Assembly: GCF_042477335.2 (NCBI RefSeq)
Contig: NC_091247.1
Location: 43,268,501 to 43,332,500, forward strand
Reading direction: 5' to 3'
DNA: 64,000 nt
From: Ovis canadensis
Lineage: Eukaryota; Chordata; Mammalia; Artiodactyla; Bovidae
Part shown: positions 48,990 to 61,019 of the stretch, in pieces
Position numbering within the stretch: position 1 is the stretch's first letter
Layout: each line of letters begins with the position of its first letter
Notes under the pieces: model-generated
What the model was told of the DNA's origin: nothing
The model's database searches: none
What the model saw: only the letters and a program-made list of their open reading frames with translations
Translations under genes and position numbers: made by a program

Positions 48990-51900
48990 CTAACAAATGA
49001 GTTTTAAAGCAGTAAGGCCAAAGAGACAACACAAGTGTACCTTCAAGGAACATACCAGGGTATAGCAGAAAGCAGGAACATGGCCAGTTTCACAATGTCC
49101 ACTTAGAAAAAAATACTCCCCTGGACTGAACTGCACTGCAGACTGAATTGCAGTGCGGAATCTATGTTGTTAACTTGTGATTGATGCTGAATTGTTTCAC
49201 TGGCTCCACTCTGTGGAGTTACACAATTCACAAAAATGCACGAGACATGGTTGTCTGATGACTGGTATTATCTGACTTTTAGAGATAAGACCCCTGGCTC
49301 ACACCCAGATCCTGTGGGGCTGAAGCCTGAAATGAAAACAGCAGGCCACCATGAGGACTCTGGGTCCTGCTGCCAGATCCTGTCAGCTTCTGTTGGCTGT
49401 GGGACTGTCATTTAGCACATATATGGGTGATATGGTAACGTAACATGGGATCGCTTGTGAACCCTTTTTGGTGGGTCCTAAATAGACTTCAAGAGAAAAT
49501 TACCTCAAAGTAGGCTAACACAAGATGGTTCATGAGGCCAAGATTCTAACCTCTATAGCCCAAGTATTTGAGGAAGGGAGGGGCCAGGTTCAGAGTGCAT
49601 CACACACAGCAGGCTTTTCTTTTAAAAACTTCAACTTCCTTTGTTAAACACAAAGGCTGCTTTTGCTTCCTGTGCCTTTTATCAGCTGTGTTCACCCTCT
49701 CCCTAATTTCCTGCCACAGCTGCAACATCTGTGAGCAGAGGAAGGGAAAGGGGAAGCTGTGTTCTCCGCAGAGGATGCTGACGGATGGGTGGAAGGAGGA
49801 ACAGGCTGTGGAGGTCAGCCCCTAGGGAAGCGACAGCGGTGCAGCAGCATCAGGGCGAAGTGCTGACCGACACCTGAGAACGGCCAGCAGGGCAGGCTGA
49901 GGAGCGCAGCCAGGGCACGGCACAGCTCACCTGCAAGGGCGAGGGGTGGTTCTCTCCTCCAAGTTCACCAGTCATGTGAACAGTCCTGTGTGGGGTCAGT
50001 GGAATTCAGGGGGCCTTTGTTTTTTGAACTTTTATTTTAAAATGTTAGAACATCTGGTTGGGGCCAAACAAAAGGAGAGCTGGAACAGTGATGAAATTCT
50101 CTTTCCCAGTTGAGACTTCGATGTTTTCATTGAATACATGCATACAGGGGCCTGGTTCAGCTCGATGTCAATAGGTTCTAGTCGTCTGATCTAGGATAAT
50201 GAGGAGTTAGGGCGTAAGGCAGGACTGTTACTTCATGCACCAAGGTGACCAGGTCAAAATGTAGTGAAAACTTGCCAGATGACCAAAGGAAAACCCGTTA
50301 GCTGGAGGCTGAGATGAACACATTTGGAAGGAATTAACTTGATTGACCTGTCCCTCAGGTTTTGCCTGTGGCTGAGGATGAAAGCGGGCTCTGAGGAAGT
50401 TTGTGGGGACTGGGGTGTCTATGCTCGGGCTCCACTGACTCTGACAATGTGATCTGGAGGGAAGAGTTGTGCGCCTAGCTGAAGACCCTGTGGATGTCTA
50501 GGGGAACCTGTGGTTTTCACAGATTAGTCCAAACAGAGAACTGGGAGGGGCATGGTGTCCATCTGAATGAGTCTGGATACAGATCTGAAAACCACAAAAT
50601 ATCCCAAAGCATCTTTTTTTTTTTTTTTTGGCCATGCACAGCTTGTGGGATATTAGTTCGTCAATCAGAGATTGAACCTGGGCACACAGCAGTGAGCGCG
50701 CCAGCTCTTCCTCTCTGGACCACCAGAGAGTTCCCTAAAAAAAAGTCTCTTATTTAGGCAGTAAAATACCTCTATACTCCTTTGGAGAGAAGAGCAAAGT
50801 GGGACATCATTACCGATTAAGTACTGAGAAGTACTACTGAGTCGATTTTTAAATGAAGGTCCAAGAACAACTCGTAGCTTTTAAGAAGCCCACTGTTAAC
50901 ATGTGGCCTCCAGGAAACTTCCTGGCACTGAGGTCTTTATGCTGCTGTGTGTGTGTGGAGGTGCAGGAGCCTGAGTCGGGAATTAGCACACAGGGACTGG
51001 AGCCCAGCGGCCCCATGCAGATCCACCGCTCTGTGAAGTGAGTATCAACTATCCACCTCATGGGGCTGTGATTAAATGGAAAAAATGTCAACGGCTCTGG
51101 CATGGTGTCTGGCACATAGTACTCAAGACAGTGCTGGTATAACAAGTGGCAAAAGAGCTTGGCATACCAAATTTCTGCCCCAATAAAAATTTTAAAACTC
51201 TTAATGCCAAGAGCACAGTGGATGAGCCAAAGCAAAGGTGTCCCAAGGGCAAGGGACTGCTGTGGGCTCACGTGACTGACAATGGGTAAGTCATGCCTGC
51301 TGAAACCCTTCAGTGGCTCCCCCCAGCAAAACCCCTCTGCCACGCTCAGTTTTCAGTCCTGGTTGTTTCTTCCTTCCCAGGGGATATCTGGCAGTGCCTG
51401 GAGATGTCTGGGGTTGTCAAAACTGAGGAGGTTTACTACTGGCGTTTAATGGGCAGAGGACAGGGATGCTGATAAACATGGTGCAGCAACAGGACAGCTG
51501 TCCTCACGGCAAAGCGTCACATGGCCCAGCGTGTCAGCGGTGCTCAGGCTGGGACACTGCGCCACCTCCCTACCACACACCACCCACCACTGCTGGTCAG
51601 AAAAGCGCCACCTCTTCCCTTCTCAGGCCAGTGGATCCTGCCCACTTTTGTTTACACTGTTTTGCTTCCAGTGGAAATCCCACTTCACTCCAAAACTGAG
51701 GCAAAACACAGATGAGCTTTTTCAGCACTTGCTTGCTCAGTCTTAAAGAAACATAGGGACTGCTTTGAGGGGCCCCTCAATTCCTTGCTTCACCTTAGCA
51801 TTCCCCTGTCATATTCATCCTATCATACCTGCCCCCAGCAAGGGCAAGGCCAGCTGTAAACACCTGCACCCTGAGATGCACTCTTGAGTCTGATTTTCAC

Positions 51901-54900
51901 ACCTTTCTAATCTGGGAATCCATCCTGCGAAAGGGGCTCAAGCTTCGTTTGTGTACCACCGTCCACCTGTCCCCTTCTCATCAGTTCACTTCTTCCGTCA
52001 GTCTCTTCCCAAAGAACAGATCGACTGCTCTCAGGTCCTGGAACAAATCCTCCCCCAAAGCAGATAACCAGAGAGGGGTTCAGCCTGCAGGGCAAAAGGA
52101 AGGGAGCCCTGCAGGCTCCCCACTGTGTTCTTGGCTCCCCTAAGCTAAGGGGAGCTGGTCTAAAGCCAGCATGCCCCCCAAGGACTCCACCAAGGAGAGG
52201 CAGAAGCTTAAAGAGCACTGTTCTTGGGACTTCGGTGGTCCAGTGGCTGGGACTCTGTGCTCTCAATACAGGGGCCTTGGCTTGATCCCTGTCAGGGGAC
52301 TAGATCCCACATGCAGCAGCAAGGTTCGCACGCTGCAGCTAAAGCTCCTGCATGCTGCTAAGACTGAGCACAGCCAAATACATATTAAAGAAAAACAAGT
52401 GCATCTTTCTTGCAGGCTCAGTGCCTGACTTCTCACACCCGCAGGGCTGTGACTGCCTCATCACGTGTTTGTGGGGCCTTGAAGATGCGAGAAGCTGGCA
52501 GTCGACTGTGGTAATCAAAGGCAATGGGTGTGGACACGAGGGATTCTTGTACTACAGGCTCCGCCTGGTGACAAAGTGGGTCCCAGACTTGCACTGAGAG
52601 GTATTAAGCACCGGCTAAATTCAAAACCCAAGCATCTCACCTGGGGTATTATCCAGCAGGCTCTGAAGCAGGATTTCCCCTTTCTGTAAGACACTCTCCG
52701 TCAGGGACTGGTGTTCATCTATATCTTTCTTAAATTGCTTAGAGCATAATAGAAAAAAACAGGAAAAAGCTTCATTACCATTTCACGAAAGTCATTAACA
52801 AGGATCTTTTGTTTGGTAGTTGGACTCCCCTTTAACCCACCCAGTCTTCAGGATTCCCCAGGTAAACTGCAGTAGTTTAACCTCATCTTCTTTGAGCCCA
52901 AGGCAAACCCAGAGTCAATCCTTTTTTTCTGTTTACAATTTGACAAAAGCAGAGTTTTCTTTTCCCTGGCAGAACCTGGCTCCTGAACAGCCTGGAGGCA
53001 GGGATTCCTGTGTGGGCTACACCTCACAGGGTCCCCTTTAAGCTCACGGGCCTGTTGAGACGGTCTTCCATTCTAGTGGGCCCGCAGAGCCAAAGAGGCG
53101 CCTTCAGCGTGGCCACAGGCAGCTGCAGCCTGCCCCACGTCCTCCCTGTCCCGCTCTCTGTGGACTTGAGGCCGTGGGACGGCGTCAGGGAAGCTGTGAG
53201 TCTCTTGAGCAGCTGATTTCTTTTCCCCTTATAGTACCAAGCCTTGTAGCCGTTTCTGGTTTTTCCTTTAGCTGCTAAGATGTAAAGTCACATCCATGAC
53301 CAGCTTCAGCACAGGGTGCAGTTCACATTCTGAAGCTGCAGTTTTACTTTTGGATTTACTATATCCCTGTCTTGTTTTTGTTTGCCCTAATTACCTGTAC
53401 TTATGATTTTCTTCTTTAGTACTCTGCAGTTTATATGCTGCCACAAACCCACTGTGTTAAGACAAAATACACAAGACAGGGTCACAAGTGAAACGTGTGA
53501 ACCAACGTACACGTGCTTATGTCTGGTATCTAAGTAGGCTCCAGGTAGCTCACATGTGGGCGTGAGCCAGGCACCATTCTGTGTGCAGCAGTGCTGAGAG
53601 TGAGGCCCCACTTGGTGACACAGCTGTGTGGATGACACAAGCGGGCTAGGCTTCGCTAACCGGCAGTGACTCCCAGCTCAGCTCTCAGCTCTACCCACAA
53701 AGCAAGACAGGTGCATGTGACCGGCCTGGCAGCAGAGACACGCAGAGGACAGGAGGAGGGATAAAGTGGTGGAACAGAGCTGCTGTGAGACACCTGTTAT
53801 GAGGGGAGTGGGGCGGGGGCCCTCTGGAACGGCCACCCCAGTAGGTCCAAACTCCAAGCAGTGCCCTCTCTCTACGGTGGTGCTGCCCTGGGCCTCTTGG
53901 GGGCGGGCCATCACGCTCAGCCTTCCTCTCCTCTCTCAAGTGTGCTCTGGGAAAGGAACTCTGGCAACCACCCTCCACTCAGCAGGAAGCAGCATTCCCA
54001 CGAGGGTAGAGCAGCTGGCCCACCCAGGCAAGGCTTTGCCCCTCAATTTTAGTTGGCTCCAAGTTGGAAAACAAAGGGTCCCCCCTTGCCTGGGTGTGGA
54101 AGGAGCTCTGAGTTGGGTGGTGTGGCCCTGGCTTGGTCACAAGTAAATCACACTCCTATTCAAAGAACTGTCCCAGAAAACTGGACTAAAGCACAAGTTC
54201 AGGCCACAAACACTACCCCTGCTCCTCCGGAAGAGGCGACAGAAAGACTTGGTCAACCAGACAGATGTGCTGTAAGCCAGCAGGGGGCTCAGTTGATGTG
54301 ACTATCAGTATCGACTGATACTTTATCATCCAATTCAGAACACTTCTGAGAATGAAGAGGGCCTACTGATAATTATGCCAGAACAGCACAAAATGTCACA
54401 AAATACACCCATTACAAAGTTAACCAAGACCCACAAAAAGATCGTTAAAATAACAAAATCTAAAAAGAGGTAACCCCTACACCCCCCTCCCCCGAATACC
54501 TTGAGAAGCAAACTGGGTCATATTTTGGTTTAAATACCATCAAAATGCCTTGTGTGTATTCTGGAGTCAGTGCAATTCAGCTCAAGCCCTAAAAATACCA
54601 GTCAGGGCTGTCCAACAGTCTTCTGTGATGATGGAAATGTTCTAAAGGCTCTATTCAATATGGTAGCCACCAGACAAATGTGATGACCAAACATTTGGAA
54701 TGTGGCCAGAACTGAAAAACTTAAACCTTTTAATTTTACTTAATTTCAATAGTCTTGTGATTTCCTAACAATGAAGATCTCTGCTTATCAATCCCTGAGA
54801 ATTTGGAAAGTGAGTCAGTTGTGTCCAACTCTTTGTGACCCCATGGACTGTAGTTCATGAAATTCTCCAGGTCAGAATACTAGAGTGGGTAGCCTTTCCC

Positions 54901-57900
54901 TTCTCCAGGGGATCTTCCCAACCCAGGGATCAAACCCAGGTCTTCCACATTGCTGGTGGATTCTTTACCAGCTGAGCCGCAAGGGAAGTCCAAGAATACT
55001 GGAGTGGGTAGCCTAGCCCTTCTCCAAGGAATCTCCCCAACCCAGGAACTGAACCAGAGTCTCCTACATTGCAGGCAGATTCTTTAACAACTGAGCTATC
55101 AGGGAAGCCTGACACATTTGGAAAATCACACTGCAAACAATCCTGAAGTATTCTGGATTGAAGACAGATAAAATGCACTTTCCTCAAGCTCTACTTGGTC
55201 TGGGAAGTAACTCACACGTTAGTTTTCAGCATTGAGGATTTGAAAAGAATTCGGTTTCCAGGAGGCTCTCCGATTAGATTTCAGGAAAAAGTCAATGGAT
55301 CATGACATACTGTGCATCAGTCATTTGAACTTTTACCTTCTAATCAAGTAACTTACTACCACTCTAGTGAGTGAACAGTCAGAAACCAGGACCACTTATT
55401 ACCCGGTAAAGCTGCAGAGAAGACTTGAGGCCTGTAAGGCTGGATCTGGGTGCAGTGAGGTGGTCAGTAGTGTCTGCAACGTTATACAGCCAGTGGATCA
55501 GCTCTTCCAGCTGACAACAAAATGTCTGTGTAGACAAATAAATCGTGTGTCACCCGTGGAACCGCAGGCTACATTTTCACAGGCTAAAAATATCTGGGGG
55601 ATCCCAGGCTACAGGCTGCACCTTTCCAGAGCATTCCCCACCAAGGCGTTGTCTCCTCTCTGTTCCCGGTCTGTCCCCACCCCATGACTCCAGACTTCTG
55701 CCAGGAGTACATGGAGGGCTCACCTTGGCTCTGTGTCCGCTCAGTCTGTGAAGGGCCAGGCCTGTGTGCAGGGACAGAGGAGGGCACGCGAAGGGAGAGG
55801 GTGGCGGGGAAAGAGCAGCCCAAAAGGGACCTGCCTGACACAGAGATCAGTTCCTCGCTCAGCACTGTACTGACTATAGAACTGCTCCTGGGGAAGATGT
55901 GGACATAGGATATGGGACCGTGACCAAGACTGACCTGATCCTACACCTGAGAACAACTGAACTGAAGCTGCTTGTCCCTGTGCGGCTCCTACGCGCCCAG
56001 GGAGCCGGGCCCCAGACTCCTGCCAGCCACTCACCAGGGGCTGTGAGCCCAGGCCTGTAGCCCAGTTTCGCTCTTCCACATGCTAACACCTGTACCACCT
56101 GCTCCACGGTACAAATAAAGTCCACACGACACCACGGGGCAGGTTAAAGCCCTCCTTGAGCGCTAGAAAATGTCTGTGATGTCACTCCTGGGGACACAGC
56201 CCTCGACTGGCTGCCCTGCTGCCCTGTGGACACATTTCTGGGCGCTCAGGCAGGAGGCAGGCCCTGGGCTCTGCCAGTGAGTGGACAGCTGCACACCTGA
56301 ACATCCTTATGTGAGGGACTGTGCAAGGTCCGTGACATGGAATATTTCATTTAACCCACACAAAGACCAAAGAGGCAAAGCTCCACATCCTACCAACAAG
56401 CAAACTAAAGAGATGGAGCCAGGAGAGTTGACACTGACAGCCCTATTCCATGCAGTATTAGCTCCACCTCCTGACATTCTCACACGGTCCACGAGTCTAA
56501 CAAGTCTAGGCAATAGTGTACCGGACACTCTCAAATCTGCAGGTACAGGCTTTTGTCAAATTAAAGCTCTGGGAAATCTTTTGGCCAAGAAAACACTTTT
56601 ATTGAGCCTCTACTTCCTTAAGGCATCTGAGCACAGGGCCCTCTTGTGCAGAGGGCCTCTTGATCGTCAAGGTCAAGCAGCCTGGGGACTGATTAGCAGC
56701 ACAGGCTCTACTCTCACTGACCGTGAAGGCGCAGGTTACCTAACATCTCATTGCCTTTTCCTCCAGCAGTGACAAGAGCACGCCAGTAGTCATCAGGACG
56801 GGACAGAAGGCGCAGTACAGTGCCTGGCACCTAAGTGCTCAGTGTTACCAAGCTTCACTACGAGGTCAGTGGACAGGGGAAGAAGGCAACACTGCTGAAG
56901 ACACCGAGTTTACCTGCACGCACTGCACGAGGGACTCTCTTCCCTGCTCTCCGCCCTTCCTGGGAGGCTGCCCTTCAGCATCTGGATCCAACACTGCCGA
57001 CCAGGAGGCGCGGGTTCTCACTGGTCCAGAGGAGACTCCCAGGGCCTGGCCGCTCACCAGGCTGCCCTCCCCGGCAGAGCGCCTTGCATGGATGAGGGAG
57101 CGCAGCAAACAGTGCTTCTGGTCCTCAGCGCTCCAGGACCCTCTGAGGGTAGCCCCGGAGGGAAGCTGGCTTTGGCTGGAGTCTGACGGGAGGGAAGCTG
57201 GCCCATCACTGTCCGACACGTCCAGGGAGCTCTGCCCTTCGGCAGCATCCGTGGACAGGGGCACCAAGGTGGGAATGGAGCCCAGATATGAAACCAAGCT
57301 AGAAACCTGTGTCAGCCGAGAGGGTAGGGCCAGATACTCGTCGTCACTTTCCACCTCCTCTTGGGGTTTCCATCCAGACTCCGTGCAGGTGAGGCGCCCG
57401 AGGCCCTGGCTGGCCCCCTTCTCCCTCTCCAGCCTGGGTGAGGACCACCCTCTGTCCCTTGTCCTCAGGTGTGGAGAACCCAGCTCAAGGTGCCTGCCCA
57501 CAGGTGGCCAGTCCCTCAGGTTCCTCCGGGCTGGCTCTCTGCTCACCCAAGGAGTGGTCCTACCGCCTGGAGCTCTGGGGGTAGAGGCAAAGGGGCTGCA
57601 AGATGCTAACCCCACACCACCCTGCTTCTGGGGTACTCCAGAGGGCCCCCGCTTAAGGTTTGGCTCTCTGGGCCCAGAGAACGGCAGGGCAGCAGCCTCG
57701 GCTGGTGGGCAACTGTGGGAGACGTTAGTGGGTGACTTGAGGGTGCTTGCCGGGGAGACAGAGAAGCTATCCAGGTCTATGCCCGAGTCCTGCAGGACGG
57801 GCTCAGCCACGAGCTGCTTCGGGAGCCGGGGCCCGGGCCTGAGGGGATAGGTGTAGTCCAGCAGGTCTTCGTACTCTTTGTTCGGGTTCCAGAGCGGGGA

Positions 57901-60356
57901 GCGGCGGTCTGGGGAGGGAGGCAGGGAATCGGGCAGCACACAGGCCCAGTACTCGGCCTGGAAGGAGAGGCGTCTCCTGCCCAGCCCGGGGGCATCCCCC
58001 GCTGAGGACACAGGCTGGGGCAACCACTGGAGCTGAGGCCCAGGGCCTACCACCGAGGGCGCTGATGGCGGGACAGCCAGCTCCAGGGAGGAGGAGACTT
58101 TGGCGAGGCAGCCACTCTGAGGCTCTGCCTTTTCCTGGTGATCCTGGAGACTGCTGCCTGGGGAGGAGGCGGACACGCTGCAACTGGAAGACGGTGGCGC
58201 GGGCGTCCCTGGGCTCACGGCCGACCTCCTCCTCGACGGGCATGGGAAGCCCGAGATGGGAGACTGTGGGCAGAGGTCTGGCACCTGCGGGGACTCCACA
58301 GGGGACGGGTCATCTTCGGTGTCAGCATCGTGTCCCGAGTAAACAGCAGCAGCTCTGGGAATGGCACGAGCCCGAGGCAGCGCCTCCGGGACAGGAAGCC
58401 TGGTCTCCTCCATCTACAGTGACAGGAGGGAAGGAAAAGGTCAAACAGGCGAGCCAGACTCTCTTTGGGGACAACTCTGGGGAGGTTTTGGGGACCCAGA
58501 TGACCCGGAGGAAAAGTTCTTGAAAAGAGCCTGCTACCTGTGCGAGAGTCAGACACAGCGAGGGTGCGGCTAGAGATGGAGACGAGGGGAGCAGACAGTC
58601 CTTCCGGAGCTGATCCCCCCAACCCCTACCACCGTTCTTCCCCAGTTCTTCCTGCACAGATGCCTCCTTCAGGAGCGAGCAGAACTCAAATAGCTCTGTC
58701 GTGCTGAAGCTGGAACACACTGCCTAACCTCTGAGAAGCGCGCTCTGGGCAAGCAGGACCTCAGTAATTCTGCTGCTGACAGGACACACACCCGAACCTG
58801 GCAGTCAGGCAGCCCACCAGGCCCCACCCGGCTCGGCTCACACCCAGCGGTGACTCAACAGTGGCAAAATGAGTCATTCACCCCAGCCTCCTCACTCAGA
58901 CTTTTAATCAGCTCCATGAAGAGACCACCCTCAGGGAGGCAGGATGGCACTAGAGGTTAGGGTGTGGGCTTTGGAACCAGACAGCCCTGAGGCCACCCCC
59001 TAGCTGCCAGCTCCCAGACTCACTTCTGAGCCTCACTTCCCTCACCTGCAAAGCGGGCTTGGTGACCGCCTCCTCAGGCTATGCGGATTAAACGAGCTCC
59101 AGGGTGAACAATGACAGCTCAACAAACAGCAGCGCCGCAGCAAGCAGCAGACTGACACTCACAAACAGCCCATCTCTGTTCGCTCCCTTGCCGCCCACCT
59201 CACCGAGTTTGACTCAGGTGCCCTGAGCCTCACAGTGCCCCGGCCCCCAGCAGGTGGGCCTAGCCTCTGTCTTCTCCCAGGCAGTCATGCTTACAACCTC
59301 CTCATGTCACAGGGCTCCGGGCAGCAGCACGTGGCAGCCAGTGCCACGATGACACGGCACAGATCAGAGCCGCCACCGTGAAAGGTCTTGGCAGGCAGAC
59401 CACCACAGGCTGTCGGAGCTGGGAGAGACAGGTCGATCAGGCAACCTCCCCAACTATCCTGAGGGCCTGCCAGATCCAGTGGTTCGCCCGAGGTCAGAGA
59501 CAGGCAGGGCTCCTGCTCCACATGACACCCTCTAAGTGAGGCTGCCTGTATTCAGGAGGCCCCTGAAATCCTCTTTGCCCATTGACAGTGCTGCCAGGCC
59601 CCCAAGGGCCTAGTGGGGTACAGCCCCCAGGAGCCCATGTTCCTGGACCCTTCTTCCCATCTCCCCAAGGGCCCCGGAAAGCCTCCACATCACCAAGTTG
59701 AACACAGGACACGGCTCCCCCACTGGGGCTCCCCTGCCTGCCCTCTGGGCAGGATGTCTTGGTCACAGCATCCCTAATCCTCAAAAGGTCACCAGTCACA
59801 CTCCTGAGGAAGAGGAGATGCTGTGGACAGAGCTATCTGCTGAGCCCACCTGTCTGTGAACCTGCAGAACAGAAATCAGCACATCCAAGCTACCTGAGCT
59901 CTCCTACCTCCCCGCCTCACATGGGCGCTGGGGAAGCTGTAAGATGGTTAGACAGTGCTTGAGTGGACTCTCAAAGGACAGCCCCACTACCCTGGTGCCT
60001 ACCTGTTTTCCCGCAGAGGGCAGATCACCAGTCTCCAGGCCAGCAGGAGAAGGCACGCAACCGAAAGTAGGCTTAGACCCACCAGCTGCTGGCTCCCTGC
60101 TGGCCCCGCTCGCTGGTGGCTGGCAGGCTCTGGAGGGGCCAGGGCCAACCCCACCATAGCAGGCAGGGCCAGGGAGCCCCTCGGTGCCCGCAACAGGAGA
60201 GGCGGGTCCTCCCTCAGCTTCCAGGCGTGGCGGCTGCTCCCCGAGCACAGGCCCTGCGGGACTCAGCTCTTGCTCCCCGCGGCTCCAGCTCCCACAGGAA
60301 GGGGCCTTCGTGTCTGAGGATGCCTCCCCCTCTGCCTTTTCTGCTCCCAGGGCCAT
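48739..60356 (-). CDS. CEP68: CEP68, centrosomal protein of 68 kDa (five coding exons)
   Basis: Coding join on the - strand: 60356-60003, 58413-56914, 55525-55403, 52737-52641, 48989-48739. This gives 774 codons plus a stop; human CEP68 is about 757 residues. The order agrees with the human protein as I remember it: N-terminus MALGAEKAEGEA; GHDADTEDD near residue 145; the conserved LSFQAEYWACVLPDSLPPSP block near 267-286; LLDYTYPLRPGP near 302; acidic ESDDEYLALP near 473; and a helical spectrin-like C-terminal part from about 619. CEP68 is known to hold centrosomes together with rootletin and CEP215 and to be degraded in mitosis after PLK1 phosphorylation. DSGIDLDS at 327-334 fits that beta-TrCP degron. 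All junctions are GT-AG and in frame. The last 30 residues are uncertain (see the final exon). Confidence 0.93.
50613..50735 (-). repeat. CHR-type SINE fragment
   Basis: A run of T (about 17) is followed by GGCCATGCACAGCTTGTGGG and the end TGGACCACCAGAGAGTTCCC. Confidence 0.85.
51360..51505 (+). repeat. MER5A (hAT-Charlie MITE) relic
   Basis: The stretch carries AGGGGATATCTGGCAGTGCC, TGGAGATGTCTGGGGTTGTC and CAGGGATGCTGATAAACATG, in the MER5A order. Confidence 0.8.
51816..51890 (+). repeat. 75-bp segment duplicated at 60620-60693
   Basis: CATCCTATCATACCTGCCCC and GTAAACACCTGCACCC are shared with the second copy in the same orientation. Only scattered mismatches are seen over about 75 bp. 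The family is unknown. Confidence 0.6.
52224..52400 (+). repeat. CHR-type SINE
   Basis: It runs from TTGGGACTTCGGTGGTCCAG to GAGCACAGCCAAATACATAT with an A-rich tail. Confidence 0.88.
52641..52737 (-). CDS. CEP68: CEP68 coding exon with QFKKDIDEHQSLTESV
   Basis: The exon is 97 nt, with acceptor GCTCTAAG and donor GTGAGA at 52640. It encodes 32 residues plus the first base of the next Val codon. The peptide starts QFKKDIDEHQSL and ends LLDNTP, near-identical to the human segment. Confidence 0.93.
54598..54765 (+). repeat. Old interspersed repeat, family not named
   Basis: GGGCTGTCCAACAGTCTTCT, then CAATATGGTAGCCACCAGAC and GAATGTGGCCAGAACTGAAA; it is the third copy of the family at 8650 and 34860. 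Confidence 0.5.
54812..55110 (-). repeat. Bov-A2 dimeric SINE
   Basis: Two reverse Bov-A/tRNA units are joined at GGGAAGTCCAAGAATACTGG near 54985-55004. The second ends ATCAGGGAAGCC. Confidence 0.9.
55403..55525 (-). CDS. CEP68: CEP68 coding exon with CCQLEELIHWLYN
   Basis: The exon is 123 nt (41 codons), phase 0, with acceptor TCTACACAG and donor GTAATA at 55402. The peptide (TFCCQLEELIHWLYNVAD, then a Leu-rich stretch to LQLYR) closely follows human CEP68 and opens the spectrin-like helical part. Confidence 0.93.
56310..56430 (+). repeat. MIR relic
   Basis: ATGGAATATTTCATTTAACC, then CCACACAAAGACCAAAGAGG and CAAGCAAACTAAAGAGATGG resemble the MIR 3' half. Confidence 0.45.
56914..58413 (-). 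CDS. CEP68: CEP68 large central exon
   Basis: The exon is exactly 1,500 nt (500 codons), phase 0 at both ends, with acceptor CACTGTAG at 58414 and donor GTAAAC at 56913. It encodes residues 119-618: a low-complexity Ser/Pro-rich region holding the conserved LSFQAEYW and DYTYPLRPGP blocks, the DSGIDLDS degron-like motif and ESDDEYLALP. The exon is GC- and CpG-rich, which produces long spurious frames on the other strands. Confidence 0.96.
58414..60002 (-). other. CEP68: CEP68 intron between first two coding exons
   Basis: This 1.6-kb GT-AG intron is GC-rich and contains one MIR (58947-59140). Open frames across it lack conserved-peptide features and are not counted as genes. Confidence 0.8.
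58947..59140 (+). repeat. MIR
   Basis: GTGTGGGCTTTGGAACCAGA, TGAGCCTCACTTCCCTCACC and GCGGATTAAACGAGCTCCAG follow the MIR core in order. Confidence 0.75.
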
Positions 60357-60397
60357 TGAGATGTCCCTGGGTCAGGGCTCTGCTGAAGCTTCAGCTC
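60003..60397 (-). CDS. CEP68: CEP68 first coding exon (exon 2) with short 5' UTR
   Basis: A pyrimidine-rich tract ending CTTGTAG gives an exon start at 60397, with 41 nt of 5' UTR. The ATG is at 60356-60354, followed by 118 codons ending Gly-Lys-Gln at donor GTAGGC (60002). The peptide resembles the human N-terminus, including GEQPPRLEAEGG. Confidence 0.88.
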
Positions 60398-60619
60398 CTA
60401 CAAGATGGGAACGGGAGAGAGAAAGATAAACTTCCTGCTTCCATGACCAGGAAACCTTTCATTTCTTAATGGTTAAGACAAATTTTTTTTGGCCAAAAGA
60501 ACAAATGATGGCTACTTCTTCAAAGAAAAACAGAGGTCTGGCTTTTCCTCAGCTCCAGACCCTTCCAAAGGGGATGCACGAGCTGTTATCCTGTCCTCTG
60601 CTGTTATGTGGCCAGAGCC

Positions 60620-60693
60620 CATCCTATCAAACCTGCCCCCAGCAAGGGGCTAGGCCAACTGTAAACACCTGCACCCCAGGATGCACCCTGAGA
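60620..60693 (+). repeat. Second copy of the 75-bp segment
   Basis: CATCCTATCAAACCTGCCCC and CTGTAAACACCTGCACCCC match the copy near 51.8 kb. It lies just before a Bov-tA. Confidence 0.6.
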
Positions 60694-60749
60694 CCCAACA
60701 GATGCCCAGGAGGGTCAACCCAGGTCCAAACCAGAGTCAAGCTTTGTGC

Positions 60750-60968
60750 TGTGTGCTAAGTCGCTTCAGTTGTGTCTGACTCTTTTCAACCCCCTACACC
60801 ATAGTCCACCAGGCTCCTCTAGTCCATGGGATTCTCAAGGCAAGAATACTGAGGTGGGTTGCCATCCCCTCCTCCAGGGGATCTTCCCCACCCAGGAATC
60901 GAACCCACATCTATTATGTCTACCTGTACTGGCAGGTGGGTTCTTTACCACGAACACTGGGAAGCCTG
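60750..60968 (-). repeat. Bov-tA SINE, near full length
   Basis: The body is reverse: GCTAAGTCGCTTCAGTTGTG to TTCTTTACCACGAACACTGG with GAAGCCTG. Confidence 0.92.
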
Positions 60969-61019
60969 AGTCAAGGTTTGGTCCTGCCTAAAGTCACCCT
61001 TGCTGTCTGAGCCATAATA

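Larger units (their letters stand above)
48990..52640 (-). other. CEP68: CEP68 last intron
   Basis: This 3.65-kb GT-AG intron contains a CHR SINE (50613-50735), a MER5A relic (51360-51505), another CHR SINE (52224-52400) and one copy of the 75-bp duplicated segment. The stretch 48990-50610 is unique, with no gene seen. Confidence 0.8.

Noticed and set aside
56866..56913. Last codons of the 515-codon CEP68 frame
   Set aside because: They lie after the donor GTAAAC at 56913. The next exon continues the conserved CEP68 peptide, so these codons are intron.
57092..57850. 252-codon open frame on the + strand
   Set aside because: It lies wholly antisense to the CEP68 large exon. That exon is GC-rich and strongly coding on the other strand, so stop-free shadows are expected. 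The peptide shows no recognisable domain.
59904..60002. Continuation of the CEP68 first coding exon frame beyond 60003
   Set aside because: A GT donor follows the Gly-Lys-Gln codons exactly where the next exon joins in frame. The extra codons do not match CEP68.
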